From contig OX465592.1 of assembly GCA_950022655.1 (NCBI GenBank), forward strand, positions 2,566,623 through 2,630,622: 64,000 nt of DNA. The letters are read 5' to 3'. The DNA is from Alentia gelatinosa. Lineage: Eukaryota; Annelida; Polychaeta; Phyllodocida; Polynoidae. The position numbers were made by a program, and so were the translations under genes. This document shows positions 8,101 through 23,100 of this stretch, in pieces. How positions within the stretch are numbered: position 1 is the stretch's first letter; every line of letters starts with the position of its first letter. The notes beneath the pieces were generated by a model, which did not search any database, was not told where the DNA came from, and worked only from the letters and a program-made list of their open reading frames with translations.

Positions 8101-11100
8101 ACTGTGCAAGATACAACAACTGCTGCTGAAACATCCACTGTGCCACAGACAACTACTCCACTAGAAACCACTACTCTGCCACTGACTACAACAGAGCAAG
8201 TGACAACAAGCGGACCTCAGACCACAACACAGACTGCAACAACAACAACAGAAGCAGTGACAACAACTCAGGCCCAGACCACAAGTGTGCCACAAACTAC
8301 TACTGTAGCAGAAACAACAACACAGGCTCAGACCACCTCTCAGCCTCTGACTACTACAGTCGAGGCCACCACAACAGGCGAAGGCACTACTACAGTAGTG
8401 GAGACTACCACACAAACGGAAGCCACTACTGTCCTAGAGACCACCACGCCTGAAGTCACAACAACTGAACAGCCAACCTCAACTGTTGAGCAAACCACCA
8501 CTCTTGCTGCAACAACTGTGCAAGATACAACAACTGCTGCTGAAACTTCCACTGTGCCACAGACAACTACTCCACTAGAAACCACTACTCTGCCATTGAC
8601 TACAACAGAGCAAGTGACAACAAGTGGACCTCAGACCACAACACAGACTGCAACAACAACAACAGAAGCAGTGACAACAACTCAGGCCCAGACCACAAGT
8701 GTGCCACAAACTACTACTGTAGCAGAAACAACAACACAGGCTCAGACCACCTCTCAGCCTCTGACTACTACAGTCGAGGCCACCACAACAGGCGAAGGCA
8801 CTACTACAGTAGTCGAGACTACCACACAAATGGAAACCACTACTGTCCTAGAGACCACCACGCCTGAAGTCACAACAACTGAACAGCCAACCTCAACTGT
8901 TGAGCAAACCACCACTCTTGCTGCAACAACTGTGCAAGATACAACAACTGCTGCTGAAACATCCACTGTGCCACAGACAACTACTCCACTAGAAACCACT
9001 ACTCTGCCACTGACTACAACAGAGCAAGTGACAACAAGTGGACCTCAGACCACAACACAGACTGCAACAACAACAACAGAAGCAGTGACAACAACTCAGG
9101 CCCAGACCACAAGTGTGCCACAAACTACTACTGTAGCAGAAACAACAACACAGGCTCAGACCACCTCTCAGCCTCTGACTACTACAGTCGAGGCCACCAC
9201 AACAGGCGAAGGCACTACTACAGCAGTCAAGACTACCACACAAACGGAAACCACTACTGTCCTAGAGACCACCACGCCTGAAGTCACAACAACTGAGCAG
9301 CCAACCTCAACTGTTGAGGAAACCACCACTCTTGCTGCAACAACTGTGCAAGATACAACAACTGCTGCTGAAACATCCACTGTGCCACAGACAACTACTC
9401 CACTAGAAACCACTACTCTGCCACTGACTACAACAGAGCAAGTGACAACAAGTGGACCTCAGACCACAACACAGACTGCAACAACAACAACAGAAGCAGT
9501 GACAACATCTCAGGCCCAGACCACAAGTGTGCCACAAACTACTACTGTAGCAGAAACAACAACACAGGCTCAGACCACCTCTCAGCCTCTGACTACTACA
9601 GTCGAGGCCACCACAACAGGCAAAGGCACTACTACAGTAGTCGAGACTACCACACAAACGGAAACCACTACTGTCCTAGAGACCACCACGCCTGAAGTCA
9701 CAACAACTGAACAGCCAACCTCAACTGTTGAGCAAACCACCACTCTTGCTGCAACAACTGTGCAAGATACAACAACTGCTGCTGAAACATCCACTGTGCC
9801 ACAGACAACTACTCCACTAGAAACCACTACTCTGCCACTGACTACAACAGAGCAAGTGACAACAAGTGGACCTCAGACCACAACACAGACTGCAACAACA
9901 ACAGAAGCAGTGACAACAACTCAGGCCCAGACCACAAGTGTGCCACAAACTACTACTGTAGCAGAAACAACAACACAGGCTCAGACCACCTCTCAGCCTC
10001 TGACTACTACAGTCGAGGCCACCACAACAGGCGAAGGCACTACTACAGTAGTCGAGACTACCACACAAACGGAAACCACTACTGTCCTAGAGACCACCAC
10101 GCCTGAAGTCACAACAACTGAACAGCCAACCTCAACTGTTGAGCAAACCACCACTCTTGCTGCAACAACTGTGCAAGATACAACAACTGCTGCTGAAACA
10201 TCCACTGTGCCACAGACAACTACTCCACTAGAAACCACTACTCTGCCACTGACTACAACAGAGCAAGTGACAACAAGTGGACCTCAGACCACAACACAGA
10301 CTGCAACAACAACAACAGAAGCAGTGACAACAACTCAGGCCCAGACCACAAGTGTGCCACAAACTACTACTACGCCTGAAGTCACAACAACTGAACAGCC
10401 AACCTCAACTGTTGAGCAAACCACCACTCTTGCTGCAACAACTGTGCAAGATACAACAACTGCTGCTGAAACTTCCACTGTGCCACAGACAACTACTCCA
10501 CTAGAAACCACTACTCTGCCATTGACTACAACAGAGCAAGTGACAACAAGTGGACCTCAGACCACAACACAGACTGCAACAACAACAACAGAAGCAGTGA
10601 CAACAACTCAGGCCCAGACCACAAGTGTGCCACAAACTACTACTGTAGCAGAAACAACAACACAGGCTCAGACCACCTCTCAGCCTCTGACTACTACAGT
10701 CGAGGCCACCACAACAGGCGAAGGCACTACTACAGTAGTCGAGACTACCACACAAACGGAAACCACTACTGTCCTAGAGACCACCACGCCTGAAGTCACA
10801 ACAACTGAACAGCCAACCTCAACTGTTGAGCAAACCACCACTCTTGCTGCAACAACTGTGCAAGATACAACAACTGCTGCTGAAACATCCACTGTGCCAC
10901 AGACAACTACTCCACTAGAAACCACTACTCTGCCACTGACTACAACAGAGCAAGTGACAACAAGTGGACCTCAGACCACAACACAGACTGCAACAACAAC
11001 AACAGAAGCAGTGACAACAACTCAGGCCCAGACCACAAGTGTGCCACAAACTACTACTGTAGCAGAAACAACAACACAGGCTCAGACCACCTCTCAGCCT

Positions 11101-14100
11101 CTGACTACTACAGTAGAGGCCACCACAACAGGCGAAGGCACTACTACAGCAGTCAAGACTACCACACAAACGGAAACCACTACTGTCCTAGAGACCACCA
11201 CGCCTGAAGTCACAACAACTGAGCAGCCAACCTCAACTGTTGAGCTAACCACCACTCTTGCTGCAACAACTGTGCAAGATACAACAACTGCTGCTGAAAC
11301 ATCCACTGTGCCACAGACAACTACTCCACTAGAAACCACTACTCTGCCACTGACTACAACAGAGCGAGTGACAACAAGTGGACCTCAGACCACAACACAG
11401 ACTGCAACAACAACAACAGAAGCAGTGACAACATCTCAGGCCCAGACCACAAGTGTGCCACAAACTACTACTGTAGCAGAAACAACAACACAGGCTCAGA
11501 CCACCTCTCAGCCTCTGACTACTACAGTCGAGGCCACCAGAACAGGCGAAGGCACTACTACAGTAGTCGAGACTACCACACAAACGGAAACCACTACTGT
11601 CCTAGAGACCACCACGCCTGAAGTCACAACAACTGAACAGCCAACCTCAACTGTTGAGCAAACCACCACTCTTGCTGCAACAACTGTGCAAGATACAACA
11701 ACTGCTGCTGAAACATCCACTGTGCCACAGACAACTACTCCACTAGAAACCACTACTCTGCCACTGACTTCAACAGAGCAAGTGACAACAAGTGGACCTC
11801 AGACCACAACACAGACTGCAACAACAACAACAGAAGCAGTGACAACAACTCAGGCCCAGACCACAAGTGTGCCACAAACTACTACTGTAGCAGAAACAAC
11901 AACACAGGCTCAGACCACCTCTCAGCCTCTGACTACTACAGTCGAGGCCACCACAACAGGCAAAGGCACTACTACAGTAGTCGAGACTACCACACAAACG
12001 GAAACCACTACTGTCCTAGAGACCACCACGCCTGAAGTCACAACAACTGAACAGCCAACCTCAACTGTTGAGCAAACCACCACTCTTGCTGCAACAACTG
12101 TGCAAGATACAACAACTGCTGCTGAAACATCCACTGTTCCACAGACAACTACTCCACTAGAAACCACTACTCTGCCACTGACTACAACAGAGCAAGTGAC
12201 AACAAGTGGACCTCAGACCACAACACAGACTGCAACAACAACAACAGAAGCAGTGACAACAACTCAGGCCCAGACCACAAGTGTGCCACAAACTACTACT
12301 GTAGCAGAAACAACAACACAGGCTCAGACCACCTCTCAGCCTCTGACTACTACAGTCGAGGCCATCACAACAGGCGAAGGCACTACTACAGTAGTCGAGA
12401 CTACCACACAAACGGAAACCACTACTGTCCTAGAGACCACCACGCCTGAAGTCACAACAACTGAACAGCCAACCTCAACTGTTGAGCAAACCACCACTCT
12501 TGCTGCAACAACTGTGCAAGATACAACAACTGCTGCTGAAACATCCACTGTGCCACAGACAACTACTCCACTAGAAACCACTACTCTGCCACTGACTACA
12601 ACAGAGCAAGTGACAACAAGTGGACCTCAGACCACAACACAGACTGCAACAACAACAACAGAAGCAGTGACAACAACTCAGGCCCAGACCACAAGTGTGC
12701 CACAAACTACTACTGTAGCAGAAACAACAACACAGGCTCAGACCACCTCTCAGCCTCTGACTACTACAGTCGAGGCCACCACAACAGGCGAAGGCACTAC
12801 TACAGTAGTCGAGACTACCACACAAACGGAAACCACTACTGTCCCAGAGACCACCACGCCTGAAGTCACAACAACTGAACAGCCAACCTCAACTGTTGAG
12901 CAAACCACCACTCTTGCTGCAACAACTGTGCAAGATACAACAACTGCTGCTGAAACATCCACTGTGCCACAGACAACTACTCCACTAGAAACCACTACTC
13001 TGCCACTGACTACAACAGAGCAAGTGACAACAAGTGGACCTCAGACCACAACACAGACTGCAACAACAACAACAGAAGCAGTGACAACAACTCAGGCCCA
13101 GACCACAAGTGTGCCACAAACTACTACTGTAGCAGAAACAACAACACAGGCTAAGACCACCTCTCAGCCTCTGACTACTACAGTCGAGGCCACCACAACA
13201 GGCGAAGGCACTACTACAGTAGTCGAGACTACCACACAAACGGAAACCACTACTGTCCTAGAGACCACCACGCCTGAAGTCACAACAACTGAACAGCCAA
13301 CCTCAACTGTTGAGCAAACCACCACTCTTGCTGCAACAACTGTGCAAGATACAACAACTGCTGCTGAAACATCCACTGTGCCACAGACAACTACTCCACT
13401 AGAAACCACTACTCTGCCACTGACTACAACAGAGCAAGTGACAACAAGTGGACCTCAGACCACAACACAGACTGCAACAACAACAACAGAAGCAGTGACA
13501 ACAACTCAGGCCCAGACCACAAGTGTGCCACAAACTACTACTGTAGCAGAAACAACAACACAGGCTCAGACCACCTCTCAGCCTCTGACTACTACAGTAG
13601 AGGCCACCACAACAGGCGAAGGCACTACTACAGCAGTCAAGACTACCACACAAACGGAAACCACTACTGTCCTAGAGACCACCACGCCTGAAGTCACAAC
13701 TGAGCAGCCAACCTCAACTGTTGAGCTAACCACCACTCTTGCTGCAACAACTGTGCAAGATACAACAACTGCTGCTGAAACATCCACTGTGCCACAGACA
13801 ACTACTCCACTAGAAACCACTACTCTGCCACTGACTACAACAGAGCGAGTGACAACAAGTGGACCTCAGACCACAACACAGACTGCAACAACAACAACAG
13901 AAGCAGTGACAACATCTCAGGCCCAGACCACAAGTGTGCCACAAACTACTACTGTAGCAGAAACAACAACACAGGCTCAGACCACCTCTCAGCCTCTGAC
14001 TACTACAGTCGAGGCCACCACAACAGGCGAAGGCACTACTACAGTAGTCGAGACTACCACACAAACGGAAACCACTTCTGTCCTAGAGACCACCACGCCT

Positions 14101-17100
14101 GAAGTCACAACAACTGAACAGCCAACCTCAACTGTTGAGCAAACCACCACTCTTGCTGCAACAACTGTGCAAGATACAACAACTGCTGCTGAAACATCCA
14201 CTGTGCCACAGACAACTACTCCACTAGAAACCACTACTCTGCCACTGACTACAACAGAGCAAGTGACAACAAGTGGACCTCAGACCACAACACAGACTGC
14301 AACAACAACAACAGAAGCAGTGACAACAACTCAGGCCCAGACCACAAGTGTGCCACAAACTACTACTGTAGCAGAAACAACAACACAGGCTGAGACCACC
14401 TCTCAGCCTCTGACTACTACAGTCGAGGCCACCACAACAGGCGAAGGCACTACTACAGTAGTGGAGACTACCACACAAACGGAAACCACTACTGTCGTAG
14501 AGACCACCACGCCTGAAGTCACAACAACTGAACAGCCAACCTCAACTGTTGAGCAAACGACCACTCTTGCTGCAACAACTGTGCAAGATACAACAACTGC
14601 TGCTGAAACATCCACTGTGCCACAGACAACTACTCCACTAGAAACTACTACTCTGCCACTGACTACAACAGAGCAAGTGACAACAAGTGGACCTCAGACC
14701 ACAACACAGACTGCAACAACAACAACAGAAGCAGTGACAACAACTCAGGCCCAGACCACAAGTGTGCCACAAACTACTACTCTAGCAGAAACAAAAACAC
14801 AGGCTCAGACCACCTCTCAGCCTCTGACTACTACAGTCGAGGCCACCACAACAGGGGAAGGCACTACGACAGTAGTGGAGACTACCACACAAACGGAAAC
14901 CACTACTGTCCTAGAGACCACCACGCCTGAAGTCACAACAACTGAGCAGCCAACCTCAACTGTTGAGCAAACCACCACTCTTGCTGCAACAACTGTGCAA
15001 GATACAACAACTGCTGCTGAAACATCCACTGTGCCACAGACAACTACTCCACTAGAAACCTCTACTCTGCCACTGACTACAACAGAGCAAGTGACAACAA
15101 GTGGACCTCAGACCACAACACAGACTGCAACAACAACAGAAGCAGTGACAACAACTCAGGCCCAGACCACAAGTGTGCCACAAACTACTACTGTAGCAGA
15201 AACAACAACACAGGCTCAGACCACCTCTCAGCCTCTGACTACTACAGTCGAGGCCACCACAACAGGCGAAGGCACTACTACAGTAGTGGAGACTACCACA
15301 CAAACGGAAACCACTACTGTCCTAGAGACCACCACGCCTGAAGTCACCACAACTGAGCAGCCAACCTCAACTGTTGAGCAAACCACCACTCTTGCTGCAA
15401 CAACTGTGCAAGATACAACAACTGCTGCTGAAACATCCACTGTGCCACAGACAACTACTCCACTAGAAACCACTACTCTGCCACTGACTACAACAGAGCA
15501 AGTGACAACAAGTGGACCTCAGACCACAACACAGACTGCAACAACAACAACAGAAGCAGTGACAACAACTCAGGCCCAGACCACAAGTGTGCCACAAACT
15601 ACTACTGTAGCAGAAACAACAACACAGGCTCAGACCACCTCTCAGCCTCTGACTACTACAGTCGAGGCCACCACAACAGGCAAAGGCACTACTACAGTAG
15701 TCGAGACTACCACACAAACGGAAACCACTACTGTCCTAGAGACCACCACGCCTGAAGTCACAACAACTGAACAGCCAACCTCAACTGTTGAGCAAACCAC
15801 CACTCTTGCTGCAACAACTGTGCAAGATACAACAACTGCTGCTGAAACATCCACTGTGCCACAGACAACTACTCCACTAGAAACCACTACTCTGCCACTG
15901 ACTACAACAGAGCAAGTGACAACAAGTGGACCTCAGACCACAACAGAGACTGCAACAACAACAACAGAAGCAGTGACAACAACTCAGGCCCAGACCACAA
16001 GTGTGCCACAAACTACTACTGTAGCAGAAACAACAACACAGGCTCAGACCACCTCTCAGCCTCTGACTACTACAGTCGAGGCCACCACAACAGGCGAAGG
16101 CACTACTACAGTAGTCGAAACTACCACACAAACGGAAACCACTACTGTCCTAGAGACCACCACGCCTGAAGTCACAACAACTGAACAGCCAACCTCAACT
16201 GTTGAGCAAACCACCACTCTTGCTGCAACAACTGTGCAAGATACAACAACTGCTGCTGAAACATCCACTGTGCCACAGACAACTACTCCACTAGAAACCA
16301 CTACTCTGCCACTGACTACAACAGAGCAAGTGACAACAAGTGGACCTCAGACCACAACACAGACTGCAACAACAACAACAGAAGCAGTGACAACAACTCA
16401 GGCCCAGACCACAAGTGTGCCACAAACTACTACTGTAGCAGAAACAACAACACAGGCTCAGACCACCTCTCAGCCTCTGACTACTACAGTCGAGGCCACC
16501 ACAACAGGCGAAGGCACTACTACAGTAGTCGAGACTACCACACAAACGGAAACCACTACTGTCCTAGAGACCACCACGCCTGAAGTCACAACAACTGAAC
16601 AGCCAACCTCAACTGTTGAGCAAACCACCACTCTTGCTGCAACAACTGTGCAAGATACAACAACTGCTGCTGAAACATCCACTGTGCCACAGACAACTAC
16701 TCCACTAGAAACCACTACTCTGCCACTGACTACAACAGAGCAAGTGACAACAAGTGGACCTCAGACCACAACACAGACTGCAACAACAACAACAGAAGCA
16801 GTGACAACAACTCAGGCCCAGACCACAAGTGTGCCACAAACTACTACTGTAGCAGAAACAACAACACAGGCTCAGACCACCTCTCAGCCTCTGACTACTA
16901 CAGTCGAGGCCACCAGAACAGGCGAAGGCACTACTACAGTAGTCGAGACTACCACACAAACGGAAACCACTACTGTCCTAGAGACCACCACGCCTGAAGT
17001 CACAACAACTGAACAGCCAACCTCAACTGTTGAGCAAACCACCACTCTTGCTGCAACAACTGTGCAAGATACAACAACTGCTGCTGAAACATCCACTGTG

Positions 17101-20100
17101 CCACAGACAACTACTCCACTAGAAACCACTACTCTGCCACTGACTTCAACAGAGCAAGTGACAACAAGTGGACCTCAGACCACAACACAGACTGCAACAA
17201 CAACAACAGAAGCAGTGACAACAACTCAGGCCCAGACCACAAGTGTGCCACAAACTACTACTGTAGCAGAAACAACAACACAGGCTCAGACCACCTCTCA
17301 GCCTCTGACTACTACAGTCGAGGCCACCACAACAGGCAAAGGCACTACTACAGTAGTCGAGACTACCACACAAACGGAAACCACTACTGTCCTAGAGACC
17401 ACCACGCCTGAAGTCACAACAACTGAACAGCCAACCTCAACTGTTGAGCAAACCACCACTCTTGCTGCAACAACTGTGCAAGATACAACAACTGCTGCTG
17501 AAACATCCACTGTGCCACAGACAACTACTCCACTAGAAACCACTACTCTGCCACTGACTACAACAGAGCAAGTGACAACAAGTGGACCTCAGACCACAAC
17601 ACAGACTGCAACAACAACAACAGAAGCAGTGACAACAACTCAGGCCCAGACCACAAGTGTGCCACAAACTACTACTGTAGCAGAAACAACAACACAGGCT
17701 CAGACCACCTCTCAGCCTCTGACTACTACAGTCGAGGCCATCACAACAGGCGAAGGCACTACTACAGTAGTCGAGACTACCACACAAACGGAAACCACTA
17801 CTGTCCTAGAGACCACCACGCCTGAAGTCACAACAACTGAACAGCCAACCTCAACTGTTGAGCAAACCACCACTCTTGCTGCAACAACTGTGCAAGATAC
17901 AACAACTGCTGCTGAAACATCCACTGTGCCACAGACAACTACTCCACTAGAAACCACTACTCTGCCACTGACTACAACAGAGCAAGTGACAACAAGTGGA
18001 CCTCAGACCACAACACAGACTGCAACAACAACAACAGAAGCAGTGACAACAACTCAGGCCCAGACCACAAGTGTGCCACAAACTACTACTGTAGCAGAAA
18101 CAACAACACAGGCTCAGACCACCTCTCAGCCTCTGACTACTACAGTCGAGGCCACCACAACAGGCGAAGGCACTACTACAGTAGTCGAGACTACCACACA
18201 AACGGAAACCACTACTGTCCCAGAGACCACCACGCCTGAAGTCACAACAACTGAACAGCCAACCTCAACTGTTGAGCAAACCACCACTCTTGCTGCAACA
18301 ACTGTGCAAGATACAACAACTGCTGCTGAAACATCCACTGTGCCACAGACAACTACTCCACTAGAAACCACTACTCTGCCACTGACTACAACAGAGCAAG
18401 TGACAACAAGTGGACCTCAGACCACAACACAGACTGCAACAACAACAGAAGCAGTGACAACAACTCAGGCCCAGACCACAAGTGTGCCACAAACTACTAC
18501 TGTAGCAGAAACAACAACACAGGCTAAGACCACCTCTCAGCCTCTGACTACTACAGTCGAGGCCACCACAACAGGCGAAGGCACTACTACAGTAGTCGAG
18601 ACTACCACACAAACGGAAACCACTACTGTCCTAGAGACCACCACGCCTGAAGTCACAACAACTGAACAGCCAACCTCAACTGTTGAGCAAACCACCACTC
18701 TTGCTGCAACAACTGTGCAAGATACAACAACTGCTGCTGAAACATCCACTGTGCCACAGACAACTACTCCACTAGAAACCACTACTCTGCCACTGACTAC
18801 AACAGAGCAAGTGACAACAAGTGGACCTCAGACCACAACACAGACTGCAACAACAACAACAGAAGCAGTGACAACAACTCAGGCCCAGACCACAAGTGTG
18901 CCACAAACTACTACTGTAGCAGAAACAACAACACAGGCTCAGACCACCTCTCAGCCTCTGACTACTACAGTAGAGGCCACCACAACAGGCGAAGGCACTA
19001 CTACAGCAGTCAAGACTACCACACAAACGGAAACCACTACTGTCCTAGAGACCACCACGCCTGAAGTCACAACTGAGCAGCCAACCTCAACTGTTGAGCT
19101 AACCACCACTCTTGCTGCAACAACTGTGCAAGATACAACAACTGCTGCTGAAACATCCACTGTGCCACAGACAACTACTCCACTAGAAACCACTACTCTG
19201 CCACTGACTACAACAGAGCGAGTGACAACAAGTGGACCTCAGACCACAACACAGACTGCAACAACAACAACAGAAGCAGTGACAACATCTCAGGCCCAGA
19301 CCACAAGTGTGCCACAAACTACTACTGTAGCAGAAACAACAACACAGGCTCAGACCACCTCTCAGCCTCTGACTACTACAGTCGAGGCCACCACAACAGG
19401 CGAAGGCACTACTACAGTAGTCGAGACTACCACACAAACGGAAACCACTACTGTCCTAGAGACCACCACGCCTGAAGTCACAACAACTGAACAGCCAACC
19501 TCAACTGTTGAGCAAACCACCACTCTTGCTGCAACAACTGTGCAAGATACAACAACTGCTGCTGAAACATCCACTGTGCCACAGACAACTACTCCACTAG
19601 AAACCACTACTCTGCCACTGACTACAACAGAGCAAGTGACAACAAGTGGACCTCAGACCACAACACAGACTGCAACAACAACAACAGAAGCAGTGACAAC
19701 AACTCAGGCCCAGACCACAAGTGTGCCACAAACTACTACTGTAGCAGAAACAACAACACAGGCTGAGACCACCTCTCAGCCTCTGACTACTACAGTCGAG
19801 GCCACCACAACAGGCGAAGGCACTACTACAGTAGTGGAGACTACCACACAAACGGAAACCACTACTGTCGTAGAGACCACCACGCCTGAAGTCACAACAA
19901 CTGAACAGCCAACCTCAACTGTTGAGCAAACCACCACTCTTGCTGCAACAACTGTGCAAGATACAACAACTGCTGCTGAAACATCCACTGTGCCACAGAC
20001 AACTACTCCACTAGAAACCACTACTCTGCCACTGACTACAACAGAGCAAGTGACAACAAGTGGACCTCAGACCACAACACAGACTGCAACAACAACAACA

Positions 20101-23100
20101 GAAGCAGTGACAACAACTCAGGCCCAGACCACAAGTGTGCCACAAACTACTACTCTAGCAGAAACAACAACACAGGCTCAGACCACCTCTCAGCCTCTGA
20201 CTACTACAGTCGAGGCCACCACAACAGGGGAAGGCACTACGACAGTAGTGGAGACTACCACACAAACGGAAACCACTACTGTCCTAGAGACCACCACGCC
20301 TGAAGTCACAACAACTGAGCAGCCAACCTCAACTGTTGAGCAAACCACCACTCTTGCTGCAACAACTGTGCAAGATACAACAACTGCTGCTGAAACATCC
20401 ACTGTGCCACAGACAACTACTCCACTAGAAACCTCTACTCTGCCACTGACTACAACAGAGCAAGTGACAACAAGTGGACCTCAGACCACAACACAGACTG
20501 CAACAACAACAGAAGCAGTGACAACAACTCAGGCCCAGACCACAAGTGTGCCACAAACTACTACTGTAGCAGAAACAACAACACAGGCTCAGACCACCTC
20601 TCAGCCTCTGACTACTACAGTCGAGGCCACCACAACAGGCGAAGGCACTACTACAGTAGTGGAGACTACCACACAAACGGAAACCACTACTGTCCTAGAG
20701 ACCACCACGCCTGAAGTCACCACAACTGAGCAGCCAACCTCAACTGTTGAGCAAACCACCACTCTTGCTGCAACAACTGTGCAAGATACAACAACTGCTG
20801 CTGAAACATCCACTGTGCCACAGACAACTACTCCACTAGAAACCACTACTCTGCCACTGACTACAACAGAGCAAGTGACAACAAGTGGACCTCAGACCAC
20901 AACACAGACTGCAACAACAACAACAGAAGCAGTGACAACAACTCAGGCCCAGACCACAAGTGTGCCACAAACTACTACTGTAGCAGAAACAACAACACAG
21001 GCTCAGACCACCTCTCAGCCTCTGACTACTACAGTCGAGGCCACCACAACAGGCAAAGGCACTACTACAGTAGTCGAGACTACCACACAAACGGAAACCA
21101 CTACTGTCCTAGAGACCACCACGCCTGAAGTCACAACAACTGAACAGCCAACCTCAACTGTTGAGCAAACCACCACTCTTGCTGCAACAACTGTGCAAGA
21201 TACAACAACTGCTGCTGAAACATCCACTGTGCCACAGACAACTACTCCACTAGAAACCACTACTCTGCCACTGACTACAACAGAGCAAGTGACAACAAGT
21301 GGACCTCAGACCACAACACAGACTGCAACAACAACAACAGAAGCAGTGACAACAACTCAGGCCCAGACCACAAGTGTGCCACAAACTACTACTGTAGCAG
21401 AAACAACAACACAGGCTCAGACCACCTCTCAGCCTCTGACTACTACAGTCGAGGCCACCACAACAGGCAAAGGCACTACTACAGTAGTCGAGACTACCAC
21501 ACAAACGGAAACCACTACTGTCCTAGAGACCACCACGCCTGAAGTCACAACAACTGAACAGCCAACCTCAACTGTTGAGCAAACCACCACTCTTGCTGCA
21601 ACAACTGTGCAAGATACAACAACTGCTGCTGAAACATCCACTGTGCCACAGACAACTACTCCACAAGAAACCACTACTCTGCCACTGACTACAACAGAGC
21701 AAGTGACAACAAGTGGACCTCAGACCACAACACAGACTGCAACAACAACAACAGAAGCAGTGACAACAACTCAGGCCCAGACCACAAGTGTGCCACAAAC
21801 TACTACTACGCCTGAAGTCACAACAACTGAACAGCCAACCTCAACTGTTGAGCAAACCACCACTCTTGCTGCAACAACTGTGCAAGATACAACAACTGCT
21901 GCTGAAACTTCCACTGTGCCACAGACAACTACTCCACTAGAAACCACTACTCTGCCATTGACTACAACAGAGCAAGTGACAACAAGTGGACCTCAGACCA
22001 CAACACAGACTGCAACAACAACAACAGAAGCAGTGACAACAACTCAGGCCCAGACCACAAGTGTGCCACAAACTACTACTGTAGCAGAAACAACAACACA
22101 GGCTCAGACCACCTCTCAGCCTCTGACTACTACAGTCGAGGCCACCACAACAGGCGAAGCCACTACTACAGTAGTCGAGACTACCACACAAACGGAAACC
22201 ACTACTGTCCTAGAGACCACCACGCCTGAAGTCACAACAACTGAACAGCCAACCTCAACTGTTGAGCAAACCACCACTCTTGCTGCAACAACTGTGCAAG
22301 ATACAACAACTGCTGCTGAAACATCCACTGTGCCACAGACAACTACTCCACTAGAAACCACTACTCTGCCACTGACTACAACAGAGCAAGTGACAACAAG
22401 TGGACCTCAGACCACAACACAGACTGCAACAACAACAACAGAAGCAGTGACAACAACTCAGGCCCAGACCACAAGTGTGCCACAAACTACTACTGTAGCA
22501 GAAACAACAACACAGGCTCAGACCACCTCTCAGCCTCTGACTACTACAGTAGAGGCCACCACAACAGGCGAAGGCACTACTACAGCAGTCAAGACTACCA
22601 CACAAACGGAAACCACTACTGTCCTAGAGACCACCACGCCTGAAGTCACAACAACTGAGCAGCCAACCTCAACTGTTGAGCTAACCACCACTCTTGCTGC
22701 AACAACTGTGCAAGATACAACAACTGCTGCTGAAACATCCACTGTGCCACAGACAACTACTCCACTAGAAACCACTACTCTGCCACTGACTACAACAGAG
22801 CGAGTGACAACAAGTGGACCTCAGACCACAACACAGACTGCAACAACAACAACAGAAGCAGTGACAACATCTCAGGCCCAGACCACAAGTGTGCCACAAA
22901 CTACTACTGTAGCAGAAACAACAACACAGGCTCAGACCACCTCTCAGCCTCTGCCTACTACAGTCGAGGCCACCACAACAGGCGAAGGCACTACTACAGT
23001 AGTCGAGACTACCAAACAAACGGAAACCACTACTGTCCTAGAGACCACCACGCCTGAAGTCACAACAACTGAACAGCCAACCTCAACTGTTGAGCAAACC

